Assembly: GCA_947044405.1 (NCBI GenBank)
Contig: CAMRHE010001108.1
Span: 1 to 64,000 of the forward strand
DNA: 64,000 nt
Direction: 5' to 3'
From: Leptodactylus fallax
Taxonomy: Eukaryota > Chordata > Amphibia > Anura > Leptodactylidae
Shown: positions 28,901-34,535 of the stretch, one piece after another
Numbering within the stretch: position 1 is the stretch's first letter
How the letters are laid out: each line of letters begins with the position of its first letter
The notes under the pieces: model-generated
Told to the model about the DNA's origin: nothing
What the model saw: only the letters and a program-made list of their open reading frames with translations
Database searches by the model: none
Translations under genes and position numbers: made by a program

Positions 28901-31900
28901 TATCCTGTATTATACTCCAGAGCTGCGCTCACTATTCTGCTGGTGCAGTCACTGTGTACATACATTACATTACTTATCCTGTACTGATCCTGAGTTACAT
29001 CCTGTATTATACTCCAGAGCTGCACTCACTATTCTGCTGGTGCAGTCACTGTGTACATACATTACATTACTTAATCCTGTATTATACTCCAGAGCTGCGC
29101 TCACTATTCTGCTGGTGCAGTCACTGTGTACATACATTACATTACTTATCCTGTATTATACTCCAGAGCTGCACTCACTATTCTGCTGGTGCAGTCACTG
29201 TGTACATACATTACATTACTTATCCTGTACTGATCCTGAGTTACATCCTGTATTATACTCCAGAGCTGCGCTCACTATTCTGCTGGTACAGTCACTGTAT
29301 ACATACATTACATTACTTATCCTGTATTATACTCCAGAGCTGCACTCACTATTCTGCTGGTACAGTCACTGTGTACATACATTACATTACTTATCCTGTA
29401 CTGATCCTGAGTTACATCCTGTATTATACTTCTGAGCTGCACTCACTATTCTGCTGGTACAGTCACTGTGTACATATATTACATTACTTATCCTGTATTA
29501 TACTCCAGAGCTGCGCTCACTATTCTGCTGGTACAGTCACTGTGTACATACATTACATTACTTATCCTGTACTGATCCTGAGTTACATCCTGTATTATAC
29601 TCCAGAGCTGCACTCACTATTCTGCTGGTGCAGTCACTGTGTACATACATTTATTACTTATCCTGTATTATACTCCAGAGCTGCACTCACTATTCTGCTG
29701 GTACAGTCACTGTGTACATACATTTATGTCCTGACCTCTGACTTTCCTTACCTCTGCAGGCACATAAGGTGGCGTGGCCGTTCTTGGAGGCCGTGGACCC
29801 GGAGGACGCTCCAGATTATTACGCGGTGATCAAGGAACCAATGGGTTAGTGAGATGATGCGGGTCAGTGATCACCGTGGTTACTGTCCATTGGGTTCTGT
29901 GCTTGATCCTCTTCCCTCAGGCGGCCATGTTTCTGATGGTTCCCCTCACTCAGGACATACATTGCTAATCCTGGACAATACTGAGAGTTGTGAAGGAGCC
30001 AGGACACTGTGGGCTGCGGGGGCCCGGGGCCAGCAGAGGTGGGGGAGGGCCTGTCACAGTCCAATGGTTCACATCACAGGGTCTCAGCGGGGAAGGACAG
30101 TGGGAAACTGGGAGGAAAAACACAAAGACGGAATGTTCTGATCTGCAGCACGGTTGGCCTCATTAAGGGATTTATTAACCTCCTCCGGAGCTGCACTCCT
30201 CTCTGCTGGGAGACACAGCTCAGGTTTTATGATGTGGAGAATCCTTAAAGCTGGTTTGTTAGAATGTATTCAGAATGCGACTTGTTACCTGCACTGATAC
30301 ATTGTAACAATCTCTCAGGATGGGAGGGATCTGTGTAGCTGACGTGTTATTTCAGAGGATTTCCTAGGCTGAGCATTCACTGCAGTGCGCACAGCTGAGT
30401 GTTTGCCGCAGTGTCTTTGTCAAGAGATATTTCGACTGTTGTGACAAATCTGACTGTTCATTGTAACGTCATAAACCTTTATGGATGGATCCGCTTAGAC
30501 CCCTTTTACCCCGGCCACAGATGCCCCACCTTGCTATAATGGCTGCCATTCCTGTGGGTGGGGCTTAATGGCCATGCTTTGCCGCTGTCTCACACCCCTC
30601 TTCCCTCTCACAGACCTGGCCACCATGGAGGAGCGGATCCGCAGCCGATACTACAAGAAGCTGACCGAGTTTGTAGCCGACATGACCAAAATATTTGACA
30701 ATTGTCGCTATTACAACCCCAGCGAGTCCACGTTCTGCCAGAGCGCCGAGATCCTCGAGTCCTTCTTCGTGCAGAAGCTAAAAGCTTTCAAGGCCAGCAG
30801 GTGAGTGATGGGATGAGCGGACCCTCCCCCCCACACCACCTGACTCAGCTATGCTACATGTCCTGTATAGCAGTAGGGAAGAAATTATAGTTATCCAGAC
30901 ACACCTATGCTGAGAATGTTAGATGCAACGTTGTATCAGCCTGGACATTGTATGTGGATTGTAGGTGACGAGCTCCTCCCCTCACACTGTAACATTGTAT
31001 GTGACAAGCTCCTCCCCTCACACTGTAACATTGTATGTGGATTGTAGGTGACGAGCTCCTCCCCTCACACTGTAACATTGTATGTGACAAGCTCCTCCCC
31101 TCACACTGTAACATTGTATGTGGATTGTAGGTGACAAGCCCCCCCCCCCCCCAAACTGTAACATTGTATGTGGATTGTAGGTGACGAGCTCCTCCCTCAC
31201 ACTGTAACATTGTATGTGGATTGTAGGTGACGAGCTCCTCCCCTCACACTGTAACATTGTATGTGGATTGTAGGTGACGAGCTCCTCCCCTCACACTGTA
31301 ACATTGTATGTGGATTGTAGGTGACGAGCTCCTCCCCTCACACTGTAACATTGTATGTGGATTGTAGGTGACGAGCTCCTCCCTCACACTGTAACATTGT
31401 ATGTGGATTGTAGGTGACGAGCTCCTCCCCTCACACTGTAACATTGTATGTGGATTGTAGGTGACGAGCTCCTCCCCTCACACTGTAACATTGTATGTGG
31501 ATTGTAGGTGACGAGCTCCTTCCCTCACACTGTAACATTGTATGTGGATTGTAGGTGACAAGCCCCTCCCCTCACACTGTAACATTTTATGTGGATTGTA
31601 TGTGACGAGCTCCTCCCCTCACACTGTAACATTGTATGTGACGAGCTCCTCCCCTCACACTGACATGTAGTGGTTGTAGGTGACGAGCTCCTCCCCTCAC
31701 ACTGTAACATTGTATGTGACAAGCTCCTCCCCTCACACTGTAACATTGTATGTGGATTGTAGGTGACAAGCCCCCCCCCCCCCCAAACTGTAACATTGTA
31801 TGTGGATTGTAGGTGACGAGCTCCTCCCTCACACTGTAACATTGTATGTGGATTGTAGGTGACGAGCTCCTCCCCTCACACTGTAACATTGTATGTGGAT

Positions 31901-33211
31901 TGTAGGTGACGAGCTCCTTCCCTCACACTGTAACATTGTATGTGGATTGCAGGTGACGAGCTCCTCCCCTCACACTGTAACATTGTATGTGGATTGCAGG
32001 TGACGAGCTCCTCCCCTCACACTGTAACAATGTATGTGGATTGTAGGTGACAAGCCCCTCCCCTCACACTGTAACATTTTATGTGGATTGTATGTGACGA
32101 GCTCCTCCCCTCACACTGTAACATTGTATGTGACGAGCTCCTCCCCTCACACTGTATCATGGTGTGTAGATTGTAGGTGACGAGCTCCTCCCCTCTCACT
32201 GTAACATTGTATGTGGATTGTAGGTGACGAGCTCCTCCCCTCACACTGTAACATTGTATGTGGATTGTAGGTGACGAGCTCCTCCCCTCACACTGTAACA
32301 TTGTATGTGGATTGTAGGTGACGAGCTCCTTCCCTCACACTGTAACATTGTATGTGGATTGCAGGTGACGAGCTCCTCCCCTCACACTGTAACATTGTAT
32401 GTGGATTGCAGGTGACGAGCTCCTCCCCTCACACTGTAACAATGTATGTGGATTGTAGGTGACAAGCCCCTCCCCTCACACTGTAACATTTTATGTGGAT
32501 TGTATGTGACGAGCTCCTCCCCTCACACTGTAACATTGTATGTGACGAGCTCCTCCCCTCACACTGTATTATGGTGTGTAGATTGTAGGTGACGAGCTCC
32601 TCCCCTCTCACTGTAACATTGTATGTGGATTGTAGGTGACTAGCTCCTCCCCCTCACACTGTAACATTGTATGTGGGGGGGTGGAGCATTATATGGGGGC
32701 CATTTGAGGACACATTCAGAACATGCTAGATCATGTGTTGTAGCAGCCTCTGGGTGCCTTGAGCTGCTAGTGTATGGGTGGTGGCGGGGGCGTGTGCAGC
32801 AGTGCTGATCCTATACCATAGTGGTGCTGCAGTTCCCCAGAACCAGTGCTGTGCAGTGGACGGTTCTTGTAGTATTACTTGTATAGGATCAGCGCTGCAC
32901 GCTCTGCCTGTCCACTTGCAGTTCCGGCACCCGGAGGCTAACACACCTCTGCAGGGTTCAGGTGTCAGACCCCATAGATGACGTATCGGTGACTGATCCT
33001 GTCAATAGGTCATCAGTAGGAAAATTCATTGTGAGGCTGGAAAACCCCTTTAATTATATCTGGATTGTGAGGTGCCTTTGGCACTTTGCTGGGTGTCTGC
33101 TCTGCGTTGTGGTCACGCCACTGTTGCTATGACGTCACTTTGTCGGACTGTGTGTAACTGGTTTTCTGTCCCGCCAGGTCCCACAACAACAAGCTGCAGT
33201 CCCCCTCGTAG
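2774..33211 (+). CDS. BPTF: BPTF, 31 coding exons (5' end outside window)
   Basis: Bromodomain PHD finger transcription factor, the largest NURF subunit. It works in the nucleus, recruiting the ISWI ATPase remodeller to nucleosomes that carry H3K4me3 (C-terminal PHD) and acetylated histone H4 (bromodomain). The exons translate to a protein that aligns by eye with human BPTF from the residues just before the DDT domain to the end: DDT, PHD1, conserved middle blocks, Q/P-rich region, basic coiled segment, PHD(s), bromodomain and the short tail [10 protein letters not shown]. Exons sum to 8,220 nt, about 2,740 codons. The exon coding the human basic and acidic N-terminus is not in the window. 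Each exon is listed separately below. All introns are GT-AG and phases agree, apart from one missing base in exon w1 and a one-base break in w26. Both are more likely sequence errors than inactivation, because everything downstream is intact. Exon limits are read by eye from splice consensus plus protein homology. Confidence 0.96.
3596..4181. other. BPTF intron 2, unique part
   Basis: No coding signal. It contains ttgttacaatgtatcag near 3880, the reverse complement of the dispersed motif seen near 1836 and 30293. Confidence 0.5.
4182..5050. repeat. Minisatellite, about 50-66 bp unit
   Basis: About 15 copies in BPTF intron 2. Unit core is cagtctccttccccctctgg then cagatgaatgtatatata; some copies add gtgtatcccc. 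The inner TA run expands to (ta)8-9 in several copies. Confidence 0.93.
5051..5986. other. BPTF intron 2, unique part
   Basis: No gene, repeat array or clear regulatory element recognised. Confidence 0.5.
5987..7037. mobile_element. Non-autonomous DNA transposon with 25-bp TIRs
   Basis: Perfect terminal inverted repeats: left 5987-6011 (ctgtatttttcggacta...), right 7013-7037 (...tagtccgaaaaatacag). 1,051 bp long. It includes a long T-rich stretch and a C run (about 6411-6491), and no transposase. I could not find a convincing target-site duplication, so I leave the superfamily open. It lies in BPTF intron 2. Confidence 0.88.
7038..7487. other. BPTF intron 2, 3' part
   Basis: No feature recognised apart from the acceptor of exon w2. 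Confidence 0.5.
7488..7705 (+). CDS. BPTF: BPTF exon w2
   Basis: Acceptor tctgtctgtag, donor gtgagg, phases 2 in and 1 out. Encodes [18 protein letters not shown] followed by a conserved helical stretch ending in [11 protein letters not shown]. This lies directly after PHD1 in BPTF proteins. Confidence 0.95.
7838..8014 (+). CDS. BPTF: BPTF exon w3, acidic linker
   Basis: Acceptor ctatttag, donor gtgaga, phases 1 and 1. Encodes [11 protein letters not shown] and then a Glu/Lys/Ser-rich low-complexity linker. The linker is poorly conserved in sequence but matches the family in position and composition. Confidence 0.9.
8094..8258 (+). CDS. BPTF: BPTF exon w4, acidic linker
   Basis: Phases 1 and 1, 165 nt. 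The acceptor is a tandem cagcag, so the exon could also start at 8097, one codon shorter. The donor at 8259 (caggtact) is weaker than an in-frame, same-phase alternative at 8223 (ggtaagag); use of the latter would drop 12 codons. The long form retains [12 protein letters not shown], which resembles the human linker, so it is listed here. Confidence 0.82.
8348..8479 (+). CDS. BPTF: BPTF exon w5, linker
   Basis: Acceptor cattgttag, donor gtgagt, phases 1 and 1, 132 nt. Ser/Thr/Gln-rich linker starting [16 protein letters not shown] and ending QKYEET. Confidence 0.88.
8572..8756 (+). CDS. BPTF: BPTF exon w6
   Basis: Acceptor tctcttttcag, donor gtttgt (not an ideal donor), phases 1 in and 0 out. 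Encodes [10 protein letters not shown] and then the conserved [15 protein letters not shown] and [12 protein letters not shown]. Confidence 0.93.
9149..9504 (+). CDS. BPTF: BPTF exon w7, conserved core
   Basis: Acceptor ctgttatag, donor gtaacg, phases 0 and 2. Very highly conserved block containing [35 protein letters not shown] and [18 protein letters not shown], ending HPNWASHR. Function of the block is not established from sequence. Confidence 0.96.
9585..9716 (+). CDS. BPTF: BPTF exon w8
   Basis: Acceptor tgtattacag, donor gtttgt, phases 2 and 2. Encodes [20 protein letters not shown] and then [18 protein letters not shown], nearly identical to the vertebrate family. Confidence 0.96.
9800..9929 (+). 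CDS. BPTF: BPTF exon w9
   Basis: Acceptor tgtttgcag, donor gtatga, phases 2 and 0. Encodes a charged coiled stretch ([19 protein letters not shown]) and [13 protein letters not shown]. Confidence 0.95.
10005..10137 (+). CDS. BPTF: BPTF exon w10
   Basis: Acceptor tggttttcag, donor gtgagt, phases 0 and 1. Encodes [20 protein letters not shown] and [20 protein letters not shown], a conserved Trp-rich block. Confidence 0.95.
10190..11000. repeat. Compound AT/CA microsatellite in BPTF intron
   Basis: (ta)n and (ca)n/(cg)n runs arranged in a higher-order unit of roughly 120-200 bp. The unit also carries the spacer aatacatcaatatagaacac, present at least four times. It starts about 50 bp after the donor of w10 and stops about 50 bp before the acceptor of w11. 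Confidence 0.93.
11049..11231 (+). CDS. BPTF: BPTF exon w11, acidic
   Basis: Acceptor ctaatcttag, donor gtaaga, phases 1 and 1. Encodes an acidic/Lys-rich stretch ([20 protein letters not shown]). Position matches the human segment before the large central exon. The preceding intron is filled by AT/CA microsatellite. Confidence 0.9.
11232..11811. other. BPTF intron before the large central exon
   Basis: Unique sequence, no feature recognised. Confidence 0.5.
11812..13567 (+). CDS. BPTF: BPTF exon w12, large central exon
   Basis: Acceptor tatacctccag, donor gtacgt, phases 1 and 2, 1,756 nt. It opens with acidic sequence ([10 protein letters not shown]) and a conserved basic patch ([18 protein letters not shown]). 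A long, fast-evolving Ser/Glu/Asp-rich stretch and a Thr/Val-rich run follow. The last 110 residues are strongly conserved ([65 protein letters not shown]). It is the longest genuine open frame in the window. Confidence 0.96.
13840..13964 (+). CDS. BPTF: BPTF exon w13
   Basis: Acceptor ttcttacag, donor gtatgc, phases 2 and 1. Encodes [20 protein letters not shown] and [14 protein letters not shown], conserved across vertebrate BPTF. Confidence 0.95.
14050..14178 (+). CDS. BPTF: BPTF exon w14
   Basis: Acceptor tctctcttag, donor gtaaga, phases 1 and 1. Encodes [20 protein letters not shown] and [19 protein letters not shown]. Confidence 0.95.
14258..14408 (+). CDS. BPTF: BPTF exon w15
   Basis: Acceptor cacatcgcag, donor gtaagt, phases 1 and 2. 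Encodes [20 protein letters not shown] and [15 protein letters not shown], ending at the start of a coiled segment. Confidence 0.94.
14626..14743 (+). CDS. BPTF: BPTF exon w16, coiled segment
   Basis: Acceptor ctctttctacag, donor gtaggt, phases 2 and 0. Encodes [14 protein letters not shown] and then [13 protein letters not shown], charged and probably helical. It is longer than the human segment at this position. Confidence 0.88.
14827..15079 (+). CDS. BPTF: BPTF exon w17, Thr/Ser-rich
   Basis: Acceptor tcctttcag, donor gtaatt, phases 0 and 1. Encodes KRLEQQKQ, a Thr/Ser-rich run, and the conserved [20 protein letters not shown] followed by VKQGQ. Confidence 0.94.
15223..15384 (+). CDS. BPTF: BPTF exon w18, possible cassette exon
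   Basis: Acceptor gtgttttgtag, donor gtaggg, phases 1 and 1, 162 nt (frame-neutral). Encodes [20 protein letters not shown] and [15 protein letters not shown]. If it is skipped, the flanking exons still join in frame ([15 protein letters not shown]). I recall that human BPTF isoforms differ in a segment of this kind. Confidence 0.88.
15463..15614 (+). CDS. BPTF: BPTF exon w19
   Basis: Acceptor cccatgcag, donor gtgtgt, phases 1 and 0. Encodes [17 protein letters not shown] and [18 protein letters not shown]. Confidence 0.94.
15723..15852 (+). CDS. BPTF: BPTF exon w20
   Basis: Acceptor cctgatgtag, donor gtaagt, phases 0 and 1. Encodes [19 protein letters not shown] and [13 protein letters not shown]. 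Confidence 0.93.
15950..16164 (+). CDS. BPTF: BPTF exon w21, Q-rich
   Basis: Acceptor tgtcttgtag, donor gtaaga, phases 1 and 0. Encodes [18 protein letters not shown] and [17 protein letters not shown], the start of the Gln-rich transactivation-like region. Confidence 0.94.
16240..16456 (+). CDS. BPTF: BPTF exon w22, Q-rich
   Basis: Acceptor tgttgtgcag, donor gtaggt, phases 0 and 1. Encodes [18 protein letters not shown] and [20 protein letters not shown], closely matching the family. Confidence 0.95.
16538..17427 (+). CDS. BPTF: BPTF exon w23, Q/P-rich region
   Basis: Acceptor tctcttgtag, donor gtacga, phases 1 and 0, 890 nt. Encodes a long Pro/Gln/Ser-rich low-complexity region with little primary conservation. 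It ends in a conserved block: [47 protein letters not shown]. Confidence 0.95.
17428..18103. other. BPTF intron between w23 and w24
   Basis: No repeat array or gene recognised. The coding frame of w23 runs on to 17715 by chance. Confidence 0.5.
18104..18186 (+). CDS. BPTF: BPTF exon w24
   Basis: Acceptor ctctgtcccacag, donor gttgga (weak), phases 0 and 2. Encodes [18 protein letters not shown] and [10 protein letters not shown]. The frame and phase fit the flanking exons, so the poor donor is accepted. Confidence 0.93.
18320..18545 (+). CDS. BPTF: BPTF exon w25, basic coiled region
   Basis: Acceptor gtgcctttcag, donor gtgcgt, phases 2 and 0. Encodes [37 protein letters not shown] and [20 protein letters not shown]. 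It is highly basic, with probable helices and a nuclear-localisation-like cluster. Confidence 0.95.
18617..18923 (+). CDS. BPTF: BPTF exon w26: Pro-rich stretch and first half of PHD finger
   Basis: Acceptor ctgttcacag, donor gtgagt. Enters phase 0 with [18 protein letters not shown], passes through a Pro/Thr-rich stretch, then reads [16 protein letters not shown] and [14 protein letters not shown] (phase 2 out). The two ends are not in the same frame: one base is missing (or two extra) somewhere in 18690-18790, which holds an eight-C run. The last residues supply the first zinc ligands (CIC) and two aromatic-cage tyrosines of the H3K4me3-binding PHD finger. Confidence 0.93.
18924..20029. other. 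BPTF intron after w26, unique part
   Basis: A short (ta)n run at about 19001-19024. Otherwise unique, with no coding signal. Confidence 0.5.
20030..23359 (+). repeat. Satellite array, 74/97-bp units, arm 1 of inverted pair
   Basis: About 40 copies. The short unit is 74 bp (cagcagaatagtgagcgcag, ctctggagtataatacagg, ataagtaatgtaatgtatgt...). The long unit is 97 bp, with 23 extra bases (gatgtaactcaggatcagta...). Short and long units are mixed irregularly. Copies differ mainly at gcgcag/gtgcag and actgca/actgta. A rare variant has a duplicated aggat (aggataggataagt, about 22392). It lies in the intron between PHD exons w26 and w27. Confidence 0.97.
23360..23613. other. Intron between satellite arm 1 and fold-back element
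   Basis: Unique, no feature recognised. Confidence 0.4.
23614..23920. mobile_element. Fold-back MITE-like element
   Basis: Two ends are inverted copies of each other: aactttgtaatataactta... gtttccttctccactta on the left, and taagtggagaaggaaac... gtattataaagt on the right. Inner parts also pair (tctatggagaggggggg with a C-rich strand near 23818-23842). About 305 bp, no coding capacity. It lies upstream of PHD exon w27. Confidence 0.7.
23921..24230. other. BPTF intron before w27
   Basis: Unique, no feature recognised. Confidence 0.4.
24231..24404 (+). CDS. BPTF: BPTF exon w27, PHD cassette exon
   Basis: Acceptor ttgattccag, donor gtgagt, phases 2 and 2, 174 nt (58 codons), so skipping keeps the frame. 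Encodes the second half of one PHD finger ([25 protein letters not shown]) and the first half of another ([17 protein letters not shown]). With it the protein has two complete tandem PHD fingers. Without it w26 joins w28 to make one hybrid finger. Cage Tyr and Trp and all zinc ligands are kept. It sits between the two arms of the inverted satellite. Confidence 0.93.
24405..24873. other. BPTF intron between PHD exons w27 and w28
   Basis: 469 bp, unique, no repeat seen. It lies in the loop between the two inverted satellite arms. Confidence 0.6.
24874..25066 (+). CDS. BPTF: BPTF exon w28: second half of last PHD finger
   Basis: Acceptor ggactgtgtag, donor gtaaga, phases 2 and 0. Encodes [20 protein letters not shown] and [17 protein letters not shown], then [14 protein letters not shown], the helical linker to the bromodomain. 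The family Tyr of NWYHG is Phe here. The inverted satellite begins about 115 bp downstream. Confidence 0.95.
25183..29726 (-). repeat. Satellite array, same family, arm 2 (opposite orientation)
   Basis: About 55 copies of the same 74/97-bp units as the array at 20030, in reverse complement. It also holds the rare duplicated variant (cttatcctatcctg, near 25318 and 25913). One copy near 26206-26250 is interrupted by about 45 bp of unrelated sequence (cgccacatctgctggcagtc...). It begins about 115 bp after exon w28 and ends about 33 bp before exon w29. Confidence 0.97.
29760..29844 (+). CDS. BPTF: BPTF exon w29: bromodomain, first part
   Basis: Acceptor cttacctctgcag, donor gttagt, phases 0 and 1. 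Encodes [20 protein letters not shown] and YAVIKEPM, the ZA loop with the WPF shelf of the acetyl-lysine pocket. The satellite array ends only about 33 bp upstream of the acceptor. Confidence 0.95.
29845..30613. other. BPTF intron inside the bromodomain
   Basis: Unique-looking, with a copy of the dispersed motif (cactgatacattgtaacaa) near 30291. No gene. Confidence 0.5.
30614..30800 (+). CDS. BPTF: BPTF exon w30: bromodomain, second part
   Basis: Acceptor ccctctcacag, donor gtgagt, phases 1 and 2. Encodes [37 protein letters not shown] and [15 protein letters not shown]. The Asn of YYNP is the acetyl-lysine-binding residue of bromodomains. Confidence 0.96.
30930..32690. repeat. 47-bp minisatellite in the last BPTF intron
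   Basis: About 37 copies; the unit contains gtaacattgtatgtggattg and taggtgacgagctcctcccc. Some copies lack the ggattgtag part. Blocks are repeated at higher order: a C-run variant (acaagccccccc) at about 31134 and 31768, and two near-identical blocks ending around 32160 and 32575. Confidence 0.95.
32720..33060. mobile_element. Probable fold-back transposon remnant
   Basis: Inverted pair gcagtgctgatcctatac (about 32799) and gtataggatcagcgctgc (about 32880), followed by tggaaaacccctttaat, which resembles an element end. Weakly supported. Confidence 0.35.
33178..33211 (+). CDS. BPTF: BPTF terminal coding exon w31
   Basis: Acceptor gtcccgccag, phase 2 in. Encodes [10 protein letters not shown] and stop TAG at 33209-33211. 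Human BPTF ends in a near-identical decapeptide, which fixes this very short coding end. Confidence 0.94.
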
Positions 33212-33860
33212 TCGCCGACTCTGCCGCACGAAGACTCGGAAAGAAAAGATTAATTTGTCCAAAGGACAAAAGCGACAGAAGCGGTGGGGGAGGGGCGAGG
33301 GAGGCGGAGCCAGGAGTGGCGATCGCTCCGTGCATCATGTCGCATGTTCTTCAATGAAGAAGCCGCTTTACCGTTCAGAGACTTTTTCACGTATTTATTT
33401 ATTGTTCAGAGACGTTTTTTTATTCCTGCTCATTTGTCGACTAATTATTTTTTTCTTATGAAAACGAGAAAAAAAAAGTTTCTAAAACGAAAAAAAAAAA
33501 AAAAAACAAAATCCGCGCCACTGCGGCCGGACACAGTTTGGACCCGACGCGTTTTGTCCGGTGTTTTATCGCAAATCCTGTAATTACAACAAATCGAAGA
33601 AGAAAAAAAATCTGAAAAGTCGTTTCTTTCTATGAAAGGAGAGGCTCGCGGGACACGCAGCGACCGGACGCACCGCACCGCCGCCGCCATGACTGATGAC
33701 TGCAGACTGTTTGTGGGGGAGGGCCCCGGCCTCGGCTCCGGCTGGATCTTCACTGCGAGGTTCTTTGTAAATGTTTGTCAATCTGAATTTTCATTTCTTT
33801 TGTAAGTAAAACTAAAACTATGGATGTAAATGACAATAAATTGGGACGTCCCCCAGACCA
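33212..33860 (+). other. BPTF: BPTF 3' UTR
   Basis: About 650 bp between the stop and the poly(A) signal. Mixed GC-rich and A/T-homopolymer sequence (A run at 33491-33506). No open frame is supported. The downstream limit is set about 20 bp after the signal and is approximate. Confidence 0.7.
33835..33840 (+). terminator. BPTF: BPTF poly(A) signal AATAAA
   Basis: Canonical AATAAA about 620 bp after the stop codon, in the sequence gacaataaattggg. It is the only canonical hexamer I noticed before the convergent C17orf58 gene begins. Confidence 0.7.
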
Positions 33861-33904
33861 TAGCCACGCCTCCTGTCACTGGGGGAGGGGCTAGGAATCT
33901 ACGA

Positions 33905-34050
33905 TGGTAACAGGCACTATATGTAAATGAGGGGGAGGAGATACAAGATGGAGTCTGGTGATATGTAATAAGGGGGAGGGGATCCAAGATGGAGTCTGGT
34001 AATAAGGGGGTGGGGATCCAAGATGGAGTCTGGTAATATGTAAATGAGGT
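33905..34050. repeat. Short tandem repeat between BPTF and C17orf58
   Basis: Three to four copies of a 35-50 bp unit with aagatggagtctggtaatat and gtaatgagggggaggggat-like segments. Confidence 0.75.
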
Positions 34051-34285
34051 GGTAAGATTGGGCGTAGCAATGGCAGCTCTCTGGTTGACCCCTAAACACT
34101 TCTCGGACTCCGACCCTCCTCATCCTCCCTATGTCAGCACGGCTCTGCCCCCCCATGTTTTGTCTAGTCAGAGATCTCTCCTATATGAAGTGCCCCCCCT
34201 GCTGGTTATTTCTGGGACCACCTCCTGTCACAGCCCTGAGCGGTTTCTAGCAGCCATCTTCTACTAGTGTATTCTACAATTCACC

Positions 34286-34291
34286 TTTAAT
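34286..34291 (-). terminator. C17orf58: Possible C17orf58 poly(A) signal ATTAAA
   Basis: ATTAAA on the minus strand about 55 bp after the stop. I saw no AATAAA on that strand between the two convergent genes. Use is a guess. Confidence 0.35.
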
Positions 34292-34344
34292 TACAGGAAT
34301 CACAGGCGACAGATCCGCCATATTGTCTGTAGGATTGGTCGGGC

Positions 34345-34535
34345 CTATTTACATTTAGCATGCGCTGCAGCCAGAACCCGGCGATCTTTCTTCCGGTTAA
34401 ACCTCCTGATGAAGCTCCTGCCGCTCGTCACTAGTCCATCGCCAGCTCGTAAGCGGCCACTGACAGCCCGCTGTATGGACGGCGGCAGCTCCATCCTCTT
34501 GTGGTAGATCTGCCCCATTATAATGTACCGGCCAC
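34345..34535 (-). CDS. C17orf58: C17orf58 exon 5, C-terminus
   Basis: Acceptor tttccccctccag, phase 1 in. Encodes RYIIMGQIYHKRMELPPSIQ, GRLRAGDGLVTSG and RRFNRKKDRR, ending AHAKCK and stop TAG (34347-34345). Its single Cys matches the C-terminal Cys of the human protein. Confidence 0.92.

Noticed and set aside
20000..29830. Many open frames of 60-576 residues in the 74/97-bp satellite (repeating [18 protein letters not shown])
   Set aside because: Several frames of the same strand are open at once and follow the repeat period. Composition is that of the satellite, frames overlap one another, and in both arms the frame follows array orientation. No start context or conservation.
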